31,186 nucleotides of DNA, from IMG/VR virus record IMGVR_UViG_3300031669_000157, positions 1 through 31,186 of that record. One strand, written 5' to 3'. A model generated the notes under the pieces. The model was not told where the DNA came from and made no database searches. It saw nothing but the letters and a program-made list of their open reading frames with translations. Position numbers and translations under genes: made by a program. Position 1 is the stretch's first letter. Each line of letters opens with the position of its first letter. This DNA is from a virus. Shown one piece after another: positions 8,773-15,467 of this stretch.

Positions 8773-8779
8773 ATATTTT
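8770..8779 (+). promoter_or_regulatory. Putative late promoter
   Basis: TAAATATTTT, one mismatch from the consensus, overlapping the stop of the endonuclease remnant. It is 29 nt before the ATG at 8809, which has AAGGAG 6 nt upstream. Confidence 0.45.
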
Positions 8780-8808
8780 AAAGTATATTTTATACAAGGA
8801 GATTTATC

Positions 8809-9708
8809 ATGCTTAAAAATAAAAAAACAACTAGAACTTCAAAAAAAGGATTTAGAACTAAAGACTTTGCGGTAAAGGATTTTAGCGCATTAGCCGTTGC
8901 TTCGTATACAACCGTATTTGAAGATAATGGTTCTAATCTTACTACTTCTATTGCTTATGGAACATCGTCTTCATTATTAACCGAACAAATTTCTGCTACA
9001 TTTAGTCCGACTTCTGGCATTTCCTCAGTTGATATATATGCACCCGCATTGTCTGGTGACACAACATATTTTGGTGCAATTTCATCAAATCAAACATTTC
9101 CATACACTCTTTTAAATGATGGTTTTGGAAATAGTCAAGTTGTAACAATTGGCGTAGTATATAATAATACTAGACTACATAGTGCTAATGAAATTGAATC
9201 CGTTAGATTTGTAGCGTCTCTTAGTGGTGCATCGTTGTATGCAACTGCTTCGGGTGATAGTATTAACCCTAGTTTAACAGGTTCTGTGTTGAATAGTTCA
9301 TCTTATGGTGCATTAACAGCGGTGGGTGATGCGGTTGCTCCTAGTGGAATTACGTTATTTAGAACCACACCATTTATTAATGGATTAAATATATATTGGA
9401 CAGATCCTACAGATTCTGATCTATCTGCTATTCAAATAAAATTCAGTACCGTTTCTGCGGTATCTGCTAGAAATGAAGGAACATTGTTAGCCAATGTTGC
9501 CGCAGGTATACAATCTACACAACATTATCCATTAACAGCTAATACAGTATATTATTACAGTGCATTTTCACAAGATAATGTTAATAAATGGAGTACAATA
9601 GCAGTTTCTGCTTATGGTGTTCCAATTGACAATGATATTGCTGGTGCATTTTCTTGGGAAACTACACAACAAACTCGTGCTAGATATATTGTTGAAGGTA
9701 TAATTTAA
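8809..9708 (+). CDS. Putative virion protein with FN3-like domain
   Basis: A 299-residue, Ser/Thr/Ala-rich, Cys-free protein. The first 20 residues are very basic (KNKKTTRTSKKGFRTKDF). Residues about 180-275 have the pattern of a fibronectin type III domain: PSGITLFRT ... GLNIYWTDPTDSDLSAIQIKFS ... YPLTANTVYYYSAFSQDNVNKWS, with the expected Trp in strand B and the Tyr/Leu core of strands E-F. Residues 30-170 are beta-rich and unassigned. It lies between neck and core genes and has a late-type promoter and a strong AAGGAG site, so a structural, surface-displayed role is likely. No specific T4 counterpart is recognised. Confidence 0.72.
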   Translation: MLKNKKTTRTSKKGFRTKDFAVKDFSALAVASYTTVFEDNGSNLTTSIAYGTSSSLLTEQISATFSPTSGISSVDIYAPALSGDTTYFGAISSNQTFPYTLLNDGFGNSQVVTIGVVYNNTRLHSANEIESVRFVASLSGASLYATASGDSINPSLTGSVLNSSSYGALTAVGDAVAPSGITLFRTTPFINGLNIYWTDPTDSDLSAIQIKFSTVSAVSARNEGTLLANVAAGIQSTQHYPLTANTVYYYSAFSQDNVNKWSTIAVSAYGVPIDNDIAGAFSWETTQQTRARYIVEGII

Positions 9709-9721
9709 TTAAGGAGCTATT

Positions 9722-10498
9722 ATGAGAGATAAGGATACCAAAATTTTAGAAGAACGTTATGAAAATCTTTATTCTGTTGGACAGATTAAAGAAGATGACA
9801 CTTCTCTTGATGCAATTCAAAATAAGAAAAACGATTCTGACGATGACGATAAAGAAGATTCTAAAGATTCAGATGATAAAGAAGATTCTAAAGATTCAGA
9901 TGATAAAGAAGATTCTAAAGATTCAGATGATAAAGAAGATTCTAAAGATTCAGATGATAAAGAAGATTCTGATGATAAAGAAGATTCAGACGATTCAGAC
10001 GATTCAGACGATTCAGATTCCGATGGAGATTCTGGTATCCAAAATAAAGTAAAACAACTTCAAAAACAATATAATGATTTGTTAGTTGATGCTTTTGAAA
10101 AATATGCTGCTGAATGTATTGAAACCGCCCTTGATGGTGTTGAATCTAGTTTTGGTGAAAACATTACTGATATTCTAGATAATGCACTACAAGATCTTAA
10201 AGGTAAAATACTTTTAGATTTGGGCGTTGAAGATACCATGAATGACATGGAAACTATAGATATAGGAAATACAGGTACTGGTGAAATGGAAGTAGATATT
10301 GGAGACGGTGATTCTGATGTTACTTTTGGTTCGAATGTTGGTGGAGTTCCAACGATGTCCGTAGATACTGAAAATGATATTAGTCAAGAATCCTGTAACC
10401 TTAAGAAAAAAACTAAAAAAGCTATTAAACTAAAAAATACAAAATTAACGGAATCCACAGAAGCAACTACCGTTGCTAAATTTTATGGATTTGTATAA
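9722..10498 (+). CDS. Highly acidic repeat protein, possible prohead core component
   Basis: 258 residues. Residues about 40-100 are almost purely Asp/Ser/Lys/Glu, made of DSKDSDDKE repeats followed by DSD repeats. About 105-165 is predicted alpha-helical (KVKQLQKQYNDLLVDAFEKY), and the C-terminus is basic (KKKTKKAIKLKNTK). The overall impression recalls T4 gp67, a short prohead-core protein with a long acidic Asp/Glu/Ser tail, but order and length differ, so homology is not established. The N-terminal DKDTKILEERYENL resembles the starts of other small proteins here. AAGGAG lies 7 nt before the ATG, and the gene is 13 nt after the FN3 gene and followed by a strong terminator. Confidence 0.75.
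   Translation: MRDKDTKILEERYENLYSVGQIKEDDTSLDAIQNKKNDSDDDDKEDSKDSDDKEDSKDSDDKEDSKDSDDKEDSKDSDDKEDSDDKEDSDDSDDSDDSDSDGDSGIQNKVKQLQKQYNDLLVDAFEKYAAECIETALDGVESSFGENITDILDNALQDLKGKILLDLGVEDTMNDMETIDIGNTGTGEMEVDIGDGDSDVTFGSNVGGVPTMSVDTENDISQESCNLKKKTKKAIKLKNTKLTESTEATTVAKFYGFV
9848..9970 (+). repeat. 27-bp in-frame tandem repeat in acidic gene
   Basis: Four identical 27-nt units start at 9848, 9875, 9902 and 9929, each encoding DKEDSKDSD. A partial fifth unit follows, then four 9-nt GATTCAGAC-type units to about 10018. Near-perfect identity at the nucleotide level implies recent expansion by slippage or recombination, so copy number is probably variable. Confidence 0.9.
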
Positions 10499-10517
10499 TA
10501 TTACAACGAAAATTACT

Positions 10518-10542
10518 AAGCCCTACTTCGGTAGGGCTTTTT
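10518..10542 (+). terminator. Rho-independent terminator
   Basis: AAGCCCTAC-TTCG-GTAGGGCTT: a 9-bp stem with a UUCG tetraloop followed by a T run, 20 nt after the acidic gene. It is the end of the operon starting upstream of gene 13 or at 8809. Confidence 0.95.
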
Positions 10543-10582
10543 GTTTGTACTTATTTGGTGTTGATATTGGTAATATCATTAT

Positions 10583-10592
10583 TAAATATTTA
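10583..10592 (+). promoter_or_regulatory. Putative late promoter abutting HNH start
   Basis: TAAATATTTA, then one nucleotide, then the ATG at 10594. The expected transcription start (about 6 nt after TAAATA) coincides with the start codon. Confidence 0.5.
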
Positions 10593-10593
10593 T

Positions 10594-10884
10594 ATGCAAC
10601 GTACTACCAAACGTAAGATTTGTAAAACTGGTTCTAAACCATGCCAAATATGTAATACTAAAGAGATATTAGTTGAACATCATATTAGAGGTAGAAACAT
10701 ACCAAATTGTAATAGTAATTCTAACTTAGCATATGTTTGTCCTAATTGTCATCAAAAAATCCATTACGGAATTATTGTTTTAGAGGGATATTTCATGACA
10801 ACTAGTGGAGTAGAATTGTTTTGGCATTATTATAAGGACGAAAGTTTTACTGGAGAAAATATTAAACCACATTTAATTAAGTAA
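10594..10884 (+). CDS. HNH endonuclease
   Basis: A 96-residue HNH nuclease, probably a free-standing homing or nicking enzyme. Residues: CQIC (C17, C20) and CPNC (C49, C52) form the structural zinc site. The catalytic ββα region contains EHHIRGR (H29/H30), N44 and HQKIH (H53, H57). The ATG at 10594 is chosen because the upstream in-frame TTG codons give a hydrophobic extension without a ribosome-binding site. Even the ATG lacks a Shine-Dalgarno and is preceded by a late-promoter motif one base away, so the message may be leaderless. The 3' end overlaps the convergent minus-strand gene by 8 bp. It sits isolated between a terminator and oppositely oriented genes, typical of mobile nuclease genes. 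Confidence 0.85.
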   Translation: MQRTTKRKICKTGSKPCQICNTKEILVEHHIRGRNIPNCNSNSNLAYVCPNCHQKIHYGIIVLEGYFMTTSGVELFWHYYKDESFTGENIKPHLIK

Positions 10885-12145
10885 GTTTAAGTCTAGTGAC
10901 TATTGTTTGTTTTTTGTTTTTAAATTCTTCTTGTTTTTTAACCGTTGCTTTAATTTTATATGTTTGTCCATCTTCTAAATATGTTGTTGTTCCAGATGAA
11001 AACCATTTTATGTTATTACCATTTTTATCTTCCATGTTATATAACGTAACTATTCCATAGTAAGAAGTTATAGGTTTAGAATATAATACTGTTACCGTTG
11101 TTTCTATTTTCTGACCGATAGTACCAACATATGCTGATGGGTTTTGGTTATTTAATGATTCATCTTTTTCTTTATTTTTCTTATGAATATACATACCAAC
11201 AGTTGCGGCGGCATAACCAAATGTTTTATATGAAACCACATTAGAATCAAATATAGCTTTTACGTTTCTCCAAAATTCAGGCATTGAAGAATTTGTTATA
11301 TTTTCTTCTTTTGATGTGAAATCTTTAACCCATTTTATTGTATCATCTGCAAGTGTTTTATCCTTTTCTGTTAAGGGTACTTGTCCTCTACCATCTATAT
11401 TAGTAGGAAACATAGCATTTAAAGCCAACGTTTTAGTTGTAGGTTCTTCATGTTCTTCAGCGTTTTTTACAGAAACATATCCAAACGAATTGGCAAAGTG
11501 TGAAACATATATCAGAAAGTCTTTTAGTGAAACTCTTTTTAAATTAGAAGAATTACCACCACCTAAATAGTCAATATTTTCTGCATTATAAAAAGACTCC
11601 ATAAAGTTTCTTATAAAAACAGCATATTTTAGAAATTTTTCAGGATCGTGACCCAGAAAATCTTTTAAACATGTTCTACCAATTTGTTTAATTTCATTAG
11701 TTTCTGTGTTTTGTATTAAAAATGTCTGTGTTCTAAATCTATTATATTGACAATGATCACATTCAGGCATTGATGTCCAATATGAATCAGGAATTTTTAC
11801 AGTTTCTGTTGGTACTTTATCAATAATGTTTTGTGTGATATTGGCATTATGATTAATGACTGCAATAAGTTTCCAACCAGGTAGTGTAGGTCCTTCACCT
11901 TCAAGTTTAATTTTTTTATATGTTACAATTTCTGGTACTATTAAGTCATTGCCATTTCTATCTTTTGTTATTGTTGCTTCTTTTTCTGAAATTATGTTTA
12001 TTTTTAATGGAGGAAGACCTAAATTACTAGAACGCTTGTTTAGTTTATTAATTTTGTTAACTAACCAGTCCCAATTGTAATGTGGAATTTCAAAAACGTT
12101 ATCATCGTTCTTGTTTTCTATTAAAAATTGTTTAAATGTTATCAT
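10877..12145 (-). CDS. Predicted internal head protein with Cys/His motif; unknown function
   Basis: 422 residues. The N-terminus MITFKQFLIE|N resembles the T4 capsid-targeting sequence MKTYQEFIAE that is removed by protease gp21 after a (L/I)xE site, so the protein is probably packaged in the head. About residues 128-165 contain ECDHCQYNRFRTQTFLIQN ... IGRTCLKDFLGHDP, a Cys/His motif I recall from uncharacterised phage and plasmid proteins. The C-terminal 85 residues (YVGTIGQKIETTVTVLYS ... YYGIVTLYNMEDKNGNNIKWF) look like an OB-type nucleic-acid-binding barrel. There is no Shine-Dalgarno; a late-promoter motif lies 2 nt from the start codon. The gene is in the same minus-strand unit as the methyltransferase. 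Function is unknown; action on host nucleic acid after injection is inference. Confidence 0.8.
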   Translation of the reverse strand: MITFKQFLIENKNDDNVFEIPHYNWDWLVNKINKLNKRSSNLGLPPLKINIISEKEATITKDRNGNDLIVPEIVTYKKIKLEGEGPTLPGWKLIAVINHNANITQNIIDKVPTETVKIPDSYWTSMPECDHCQYNRFRTQTFLIQNTETNEIKQIGRTCLKDFLGHDPEKFLKYAVFIRNFMESFYNAENIDYLGGGNSSNLKRVSLKDFLIYVSHFANSFGYVSVKNAEEHEEPTTKTLALNAMFPTNIDGRGQVPLTEKDKTLADDTIKWVKDFTSKEENITNSSMPEFWRNVKAIFDSNVVSYKTFGYAAATVGMYIHKKNKEKDESLNNQNPSAYVGTIGQKIETTVTVLYSKPITSYYGIVTLYNMEDKNGNNIKWFSSGTTTYLEDGQTYKIKATVKKQEEFKNKKQTIVTRLKLT

Positions 12146-12147
12146 TT

Positions 12148-12157
12148 TAATTATTTA
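12148..12157 (-). promoter_or_regulatory. Putative late promoter (minus strand)
   Basis: Reads TAAATAATTA on the minus strand, two nucleotides before the start codon at 12145 and overlapping the end of the upstream methyltransferase gene. It predicts a leaderless transcript. Confidence 0.55.
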
Positions 12158-13146
12158 TTAATTATATTAGCATCTTTTAACTGTTTTGCAAATATATTAC
12201 TTCTTCCAGATGGAGATGTAATACCAGCATTTCTATATGATTGACTTCTTTCTTTGGACTTTTCTACATCAAATCCTTTATAATTATCATCAACCCATTG
12301 CCATTTGTGGTGATATATCTGTGTTTCATTACGCTCTTTGGATATGCTTCCATCTTTGAATATTGTTATCATGCGACCAACTACTGGTTCACTAGAAGAA
12401 TCGAAGCCAGGAGCTTCCTGAAACGTTACTGCACCTGTTGTAAGGTCGTATGAAACTGTATTATAATTCCAGTCTAGTCCTGCGGCGTCAAAAACTGATT
12501 TAGCACGGATGTAATCTTTTCCAATCTGGCTTTCTGCATAGTTGCGATGGAGATAAATTCTCTTCCAAACCACTTTTCCAACACTAAAATTACGACCTAA
12601 AATAGTGCCACCACGCTTTAACGGTGTTGGCGTTATATTATGGGGTTGTCTGGCGTAAACTAACTCTCCTTTACGAACTACAGATGTAAACCTAGATTTC
12701 AAATCAGCTTCCAGTCTAGCTGGAGACATCCATTCTGCCTTTGGACCAGATGTGGGCATATTGACAATGAGTGATCCGTCTGTTGACGTAATTTTTTGTA
12801 AGAGGTTTAGTATAAAATTGTATGATGTCAGAGGGGTATCAGTTTTCGATTGTACGTTAAGAACATTACTTGCTAACACCACATTATACTTTTTAGTTAA
12901 GTCTCCAGTTATTCCATGTCCTGGGTCATGCGCTGTGTATATTCCACCACGGTTTTCTGTTATTTCTTTAGCACCACCGTATGGACCAGATCCAAAGTCC
13001 ATTACACTATCACCAGATTTAATAACGTCAGCAGCAGCAGCGTACACTTTCTGCTTTCCACCCCAATCACGAGCAGTTTTTGCCATTGCCATTTGAGATG
13101 ATGGTGTATGTGACATTTCGGCTAAAAAACGTTTAAAAGTAATCAT
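12151..13146 (-). CDS. SAM-dependent methyltransferase with capsid-targeting N-terminus
   Basis: 331 residues. MITFKRFLAE|M matches the first 10 residues of the neighbouring gene's product and the T4 internal-protein signal, with an LAE site for gp21 cleavage. A Rossmann methyltransferase follows: motif I SVMDFGSGPYGG at about 47-58, an acidic residue after strand 2 (TAHDPGHG, D74), and NVVLASNVLNV at about 88-98 as the motif IV region. Residues about 195-331 are an additional domain of unknown type (HHKWQWVDDNYKGFDVEKSKERS). The substrate cannot be told; there is no DPPY/NPPY, so an N6A/N4C DNA methylase is not directly supported. The gene appears less AT-rich than its neighbours. It is headed by a late-promoter motif 4 nt from the ATG. 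Confidence 0.82.
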   Translation of the reverse strand: MITFKRFLAEMSHTPSSQMAMAKTARDWGGKQKVYAAAADVIKSGDSVMDFGSGPYGGAKEITENRGGIYTAHDPGHGITGDLTKKYNVVLASNVLNVQSKTDTPLTSYNFILNLLQKITSTDGSLIVNMPTSGPKAEWMSPARLEADLKSRFTSVVRKGELVYARQPHNITPTPLKRGGTILGRNFSVGKVVWKRIYLHRNYAESQIGKDYIRAKSVFDAAGLDWNYNTVSYDLTTGAVTFQEAPGFDSSSEPVVGRMITIFKDGSISKERNETQIYHHKWQWVDDNYKGFDVEKSKERSQSYRNAGITSPSGRSNIFAKQLKDANIINK

Positions 13147-13150
13147 TACG

Positions 13151-13160
13151 TAATTATTTA
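13151..13160 (-). promoter_or_regulatory. Putative late promoter (minus strand)
   Basis: TAAATAATTA on the minus strand, four nt before the methyltransferase start codon. It lies back-to-back with the plus-strand copy at 13169-13178. Confidence 0.6.
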
Positions 13161-13168
13161 TTGATTAA

Positions 13169-13178
13169 TAAATAATTA
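13169..13178 (+). promoter_or_regulatory. Putative late promoter of gene 4
   Basis: TAAATAATTA, then AA, then the ATG at 13181. No ribosome-binding site is possible between them. Confidence 0.6.
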
Positions 13179-13180
13179 AA

Positions 13181-13645
13181 ATGACAAAGTACAAACAGTA
13201 TAGACAAGGCTTTTTTACCCCAAATAACGCACTTAAATATAAAGGAAGTTCCCCTGTCGTTTATAGATCATCACTTGAACTTTGTTATATGCGATGGTTG
13301 GATAATAATAGAAATATAGTCTCCTGGGGCAGTGAAAGTGTTGTAATTCCTTATATAAAACCCACAGATGGCAAGTTACACCGATATTTTATTGATTTTA
13401 ATTTTACTATTAAGGATAAGAATAAACAACTTCACAAGTTTCTTGTTGAGATAAAACCTGCTAAACAATGCAAAGCACCTAACACTAAAAACCGAAAAAA
13501 CAAGCAAAATCTATTAAAAGAACAAATTACGTATGCTGTTAATATAGCAAAATGGACCGCTTCCAAACAATGGGCTGATCATAACGGTTATAAGTTTGTA
13601 ATAGTAACCGAAATAGACATTAAAAACATTAAAAACAATAAATAA
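13181..13645 (+). CDS. 4: Head completion protein, gp4-like
   Basis: gp4 (with gp50) acts after DNA packaging to finish the head so that it can join the tail. 154 residues (T4 gp4 is 150). It matches T4 gp4 along its length: ALKYKGSSPVVYRSSLELCYMRWLD (T4 SKYRGDPKKITYRSNWEKFFFEWLD), NIVSWGSESVVIPYI, HRYFIDFNF and KFLVEIKPAKQ. The TnsA-like PD-(D/E)xK nuclease residues are present: E33, D72 and E90-x-K92, so nuclease activity is plausible. There is no Shine-Dalgarno before the ATG; a late-promoter motif ends 2 nt upstream. The stop overlaps the promoter motif of gene 21. Confidence 0.92.
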   Translation: MTKYKQYRQGFFTPNNALKYKGSSPVVYRSSLELCYMRWLDNNRNIVSWGSESVVIPYIKPTDGKLHRYFIDFNFTIKDKNKQLHKFLVEIKPAKQCKAPNTKNRKNKQNLLKEQITYAVNIAKWTASKQWADHNGYKFVIVTEIDIKNIKNNK

Positions 13646-13648
13646 TTA
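13639..13648 (+). promoter_or_regulatory. Putative late promoter of gene 21
   Basis: TAAATAATTA overlapping the end of gene 4, 25 nt before the gene 21 ATG, which has TGGAGA in between. Confidence 0.6.
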
Positions 13649-13673
13649 CACATTATAATATGGAGAATAGATT

Positions 13674-14363
13674 ATGAACCAAAACGCCTTAAAATTGTTA
13701 GTTGAAGAGCCAAATTATGATATTAATTTGCTTATAGAAGAAGAAGGTCCACATAAAAATCGTAGAATGTTTTTTGAGGGCATTTTTATGAGGGCAAATC
13801 AAAAAAACAAAAACAATAGGGTTTATTCTTTAGATGAAATGGTGCGTGAATTGGGTAGATATGATAAAGAAATGATTAAAACGGGTCGTTCACTCGGAGA
13901 ACTTTCGCATCCGCAGTCTGTTGAGATTAATCCTGAACGTTCTTGTCATATAATTACAGAATTGCGTCAAGATAATGAAAGTTTTTATGGTAAATCTAAA
14001 ATTTTAGAAACACCAATGGGACAAATAGTAAAATCTCTTATGCTTGATGGTGTTAAATTAGGTGTATCTACAAGGGCGTTAGGAAAACTTGAAGAAAACG
14101 GTGATCATAATGACGTATCAGATTTTAGATTAATTTGTTGTGATGTTGTTCATGATCCTTCAGTTGATACTGCATTTGTAGAAGGGATTTTTGAAGCTAA
14201 ACAATACATACTTAAATGTAACGGAACTGTTTGTGAATTTGTTGATAAAGCTTATGATGAATTAGAACAAAATCTTTGTACACTACCAAAACATTCAGAT
14301 GATAAACAAGAAAAGCTTTCTAATTCTATTATAGAATTTATTAATGCAATGAAAACCATGTAA
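13674..14363 (+). CDS. 21: Prohead core protease, gp21-like
   Basis: gp21 is the serine protease that matures the prohead by cutting scaffold, core, internal proteins and the capsid protein after (L/I)xE sites. 229 residues. Catalytic His in GELSHPQS (H79) and Ser in LGVSTRALGKL (S132) are in the usual context (MVRELGRYDKEMIKTGRSLGELSHPQ; TPMGQIVKSLMLDGVKLGVS), as in T4-type marine phage proteases. Its own N-terminus has LLVE|E and LLIE|E, possible self-cleavage sites. It has its own late promoter motif and GGAGA ribosome site. It is followed directly by small core-like genes, then scaffold and capsid, the conserved assembly block. Confidence 0.94.
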   Translation: MNQNALKLLVEEPNYDINLLIEEEGPHKNRRMFFEGIFMRANQKNKNNRVYSLDEMVRELGRYDKEMIKTGRSLGELSHPQSVEINPERSCHIITELRQDNESFYGKSKILETPMGQIVKSLMLDGVKLGVSTRALGKLEENGDHNDVSDFRLICCDVVHDPSVDTAFVEGIFEAKQYILKCNGTVCEFVDKAYDELEQNLCTLPKHSDDKQEKLSNSIIEFINAMKTM

Positions 14364-14723
14364 ATGTATGCACATATGAATAAAAAAGATATACAAATTA
14401 TCGCTGAAACATATATTAAAGAATATAATGCATCACTTCCTACTGGAGAATTAGGTGCTTTGGCACAGCGTGGTGTGGAAGAATATGAAGATACATCTAA
14501 TACAAAAGAAAGAGAAGAACTTAATAATGTAGATAGTAATAGAATAAAATCTACTAATATATTTGATATTTTTGTTAAATTAAAAAAGAATGACATTTCA
14601 AAAAAATTGGGTTTTATAGATATGGTAGATTTTCATGCTGCTGCTGATGGAATGGTAGCTACGTTTAAACATAAAGATGGAAATGATTACGAAATTTATA
14701 TTAAACCAATAAGAAATATTTAA
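14364..14723 (+). CDS. Small protein with gp21-type N-terminal motif
   Basis: 119 residues from the ATG directly after the gene 21 stop; a second in-frame ATG at 14376 gives MNKKDIQIIAETYIKEY and is an equally good start, with no ribosome site for either. That N-terminus contains IAE|T, a candidate cleavage site, and resembles the starts of the genes at 9722 and 26871 (minus strand). The C-terminal part (FHAAADGMVATFKHKDGNDYEIYIKPI) looks like a small compact beta domain seen in uncharacterised T4-like phage proteins. The position between protease and scaffold suggests a minor core or internal protein; this is inference. Confidence 0.72.
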   Translation: MYAHMNKKDIQIIAETYIKEYNASLPTGELGALAQRGVEEYEDTSNTKEREELNNVDSNRIKSTNIFDIFVKLKKNDISKKLGFIDMVDFHAAADGMVATFKHKDGNDYEIYIKPIRNI

Positions 14724-14735
14724 AAGGAGGAAATA

Positions 14736-15182
14736 ATGAAAGCAATTGATATAGGTTTTATGACAGAAAAATGGGATGTAAATAACTCAAGAAAACCATT
14801 TTGGGATAAAACACAAAAACGACAGGTAAAAGAGCAAACAATAAAAAATGATCCTATTAATGATAAAAATTTAATAGAAAAAATTAAATCTATGTTGGCA
14901 CAGGTTAAAAAGTTAGAAGATGGAGAAGAGAAAAAGGAACTTATTCGTAATATTATGCAGGAAATGTCGGCATTGTATAAACCAGAAGCCGAAGAAATTG
15001 TTGATATGTTTGAAAAGGATTCATTAAAAACAACTAGAGGTAATTACGGTAAATATATGTCGTTTCTTTCTAATCCAAAATTAGTTGGTATTCATCGTGG
15101 GGCTATGGTGATTGCACTTAGAGCCGCTGGTGCTGGACAAGGTTTAGAAGATGCACTTAAAATAATCGGAGGCAATTATTGA
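14736..15182 (+). CDS. Putative core/internal head protein with MKAIxxGFMTE leader
   Basis: 148 residues, mostly helical (LIEKIKSMLAQVKKLEDGEEKKELI). I do not recognise a family. The first 11 residues, MKAIDIGFMTE, are nearly the same as the first 11 of the next gene (MKAINVGFMTE), while the rest is different. The MTE ending fits a gp21-like cleavage site, so I infer a capsid-targeting leader. AAAGGAGG lies 5 nt upstream, among the strongest ribosome sites in the window. The C-terminus (HRGAMVIALRAAGAGQGLEDAL) is Ala/Gly-rich helix. Part of the 21-to-22 assembly operon. Confidence 0.78.
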   Translation: MKAIDIGFMTEKWDVNNSRKPFWDKTQKRQVKEQTIKNDPINDKNLIEKIKSMLAQVKKLEDGEEKKELIRNIMQEMSALYKPEAEEIVDMFEKDSLKTTRGNYGKYMSFLSNPKLVGIHRGAMVIALRAAGAGQGLEDALKIIGGNY

Positions 15183-15445
15183 AAGCAATTAATGTAGGAT
15201 TTATGACAGAAACCTATGGAAGAAGAACATGGCAAGGCAAGGGTGCATATCAACGAGAAGATCATTCTGAAGATTATGGAAGATTTCCTCTTGATACATC
15301 AGAACAAAATATTGTAGATGCATTTATAGGAAGAACAAAGTTGATAGACCTTTTAAAAAATTTAAAACAGGATGAACCAGAATTGTTTAATGAAGTAATG
15401 GAATATATTGTTCTTATGAACATTAAATCACCAAGTGGAATGTAA
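15179..15445 (+). CDS. Small protein with the same MKAIxxGFMTE leader
   Basis: 88 residues, beginning at a TTG that overlaps the previous stop by 4 nt; CGGAGG 7 nt upstream and the shared leader decide this start. MKAINVGFMTE|T repeats the leader of the upstream protein. The remainder (TYGRRTWQGKGAYQRED, then an acidic helical C-terminus NIVDAFIGRTKLIDLL) is unrelated to it. Family not recognised. A maturation-cleaved internal protein is inferred from the leader and the location beside gp21 and gp22. Confidence 0.75.
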   Translation: MKAINVGFMTETYGRRTWQGKGAYQREDHSEDYGRFPLDTSEQNIVDAFIGRTKLIDLLKNLKQDEPELFNEVMEYIVLMNIKSPSGM

Positions 15446-15467
15446 TTTAATAATGAGGTATATTTAA

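Noticed and set aside
9848-10018. Tandem repeats as a CRISPR-like array
   Set aside because: Units are directly adjacent with no spacers and translate in frame as an acidic tract.
9759-10052. A 97-aa frame rich in Ile/Lys/Met
   Set aside because: It is the shifted reading of the DSDDKED tandem repeat; the acidic frame has the ribosome site and terminator context.
10555-10593. Upstream TTG start for the HNH gene
   Set aside because: It adds a hydrophobic stretch not typical of HNH proteins, overlaps the promoter motif and lacks a ribosome site.
11316-11570. Plus-strand frames inside 10877-13146 (also 11856, 12752 and 12916)
   Set aside because: They are opposite to two genes with clear domains and shared leaders, and have no ribosome sites.
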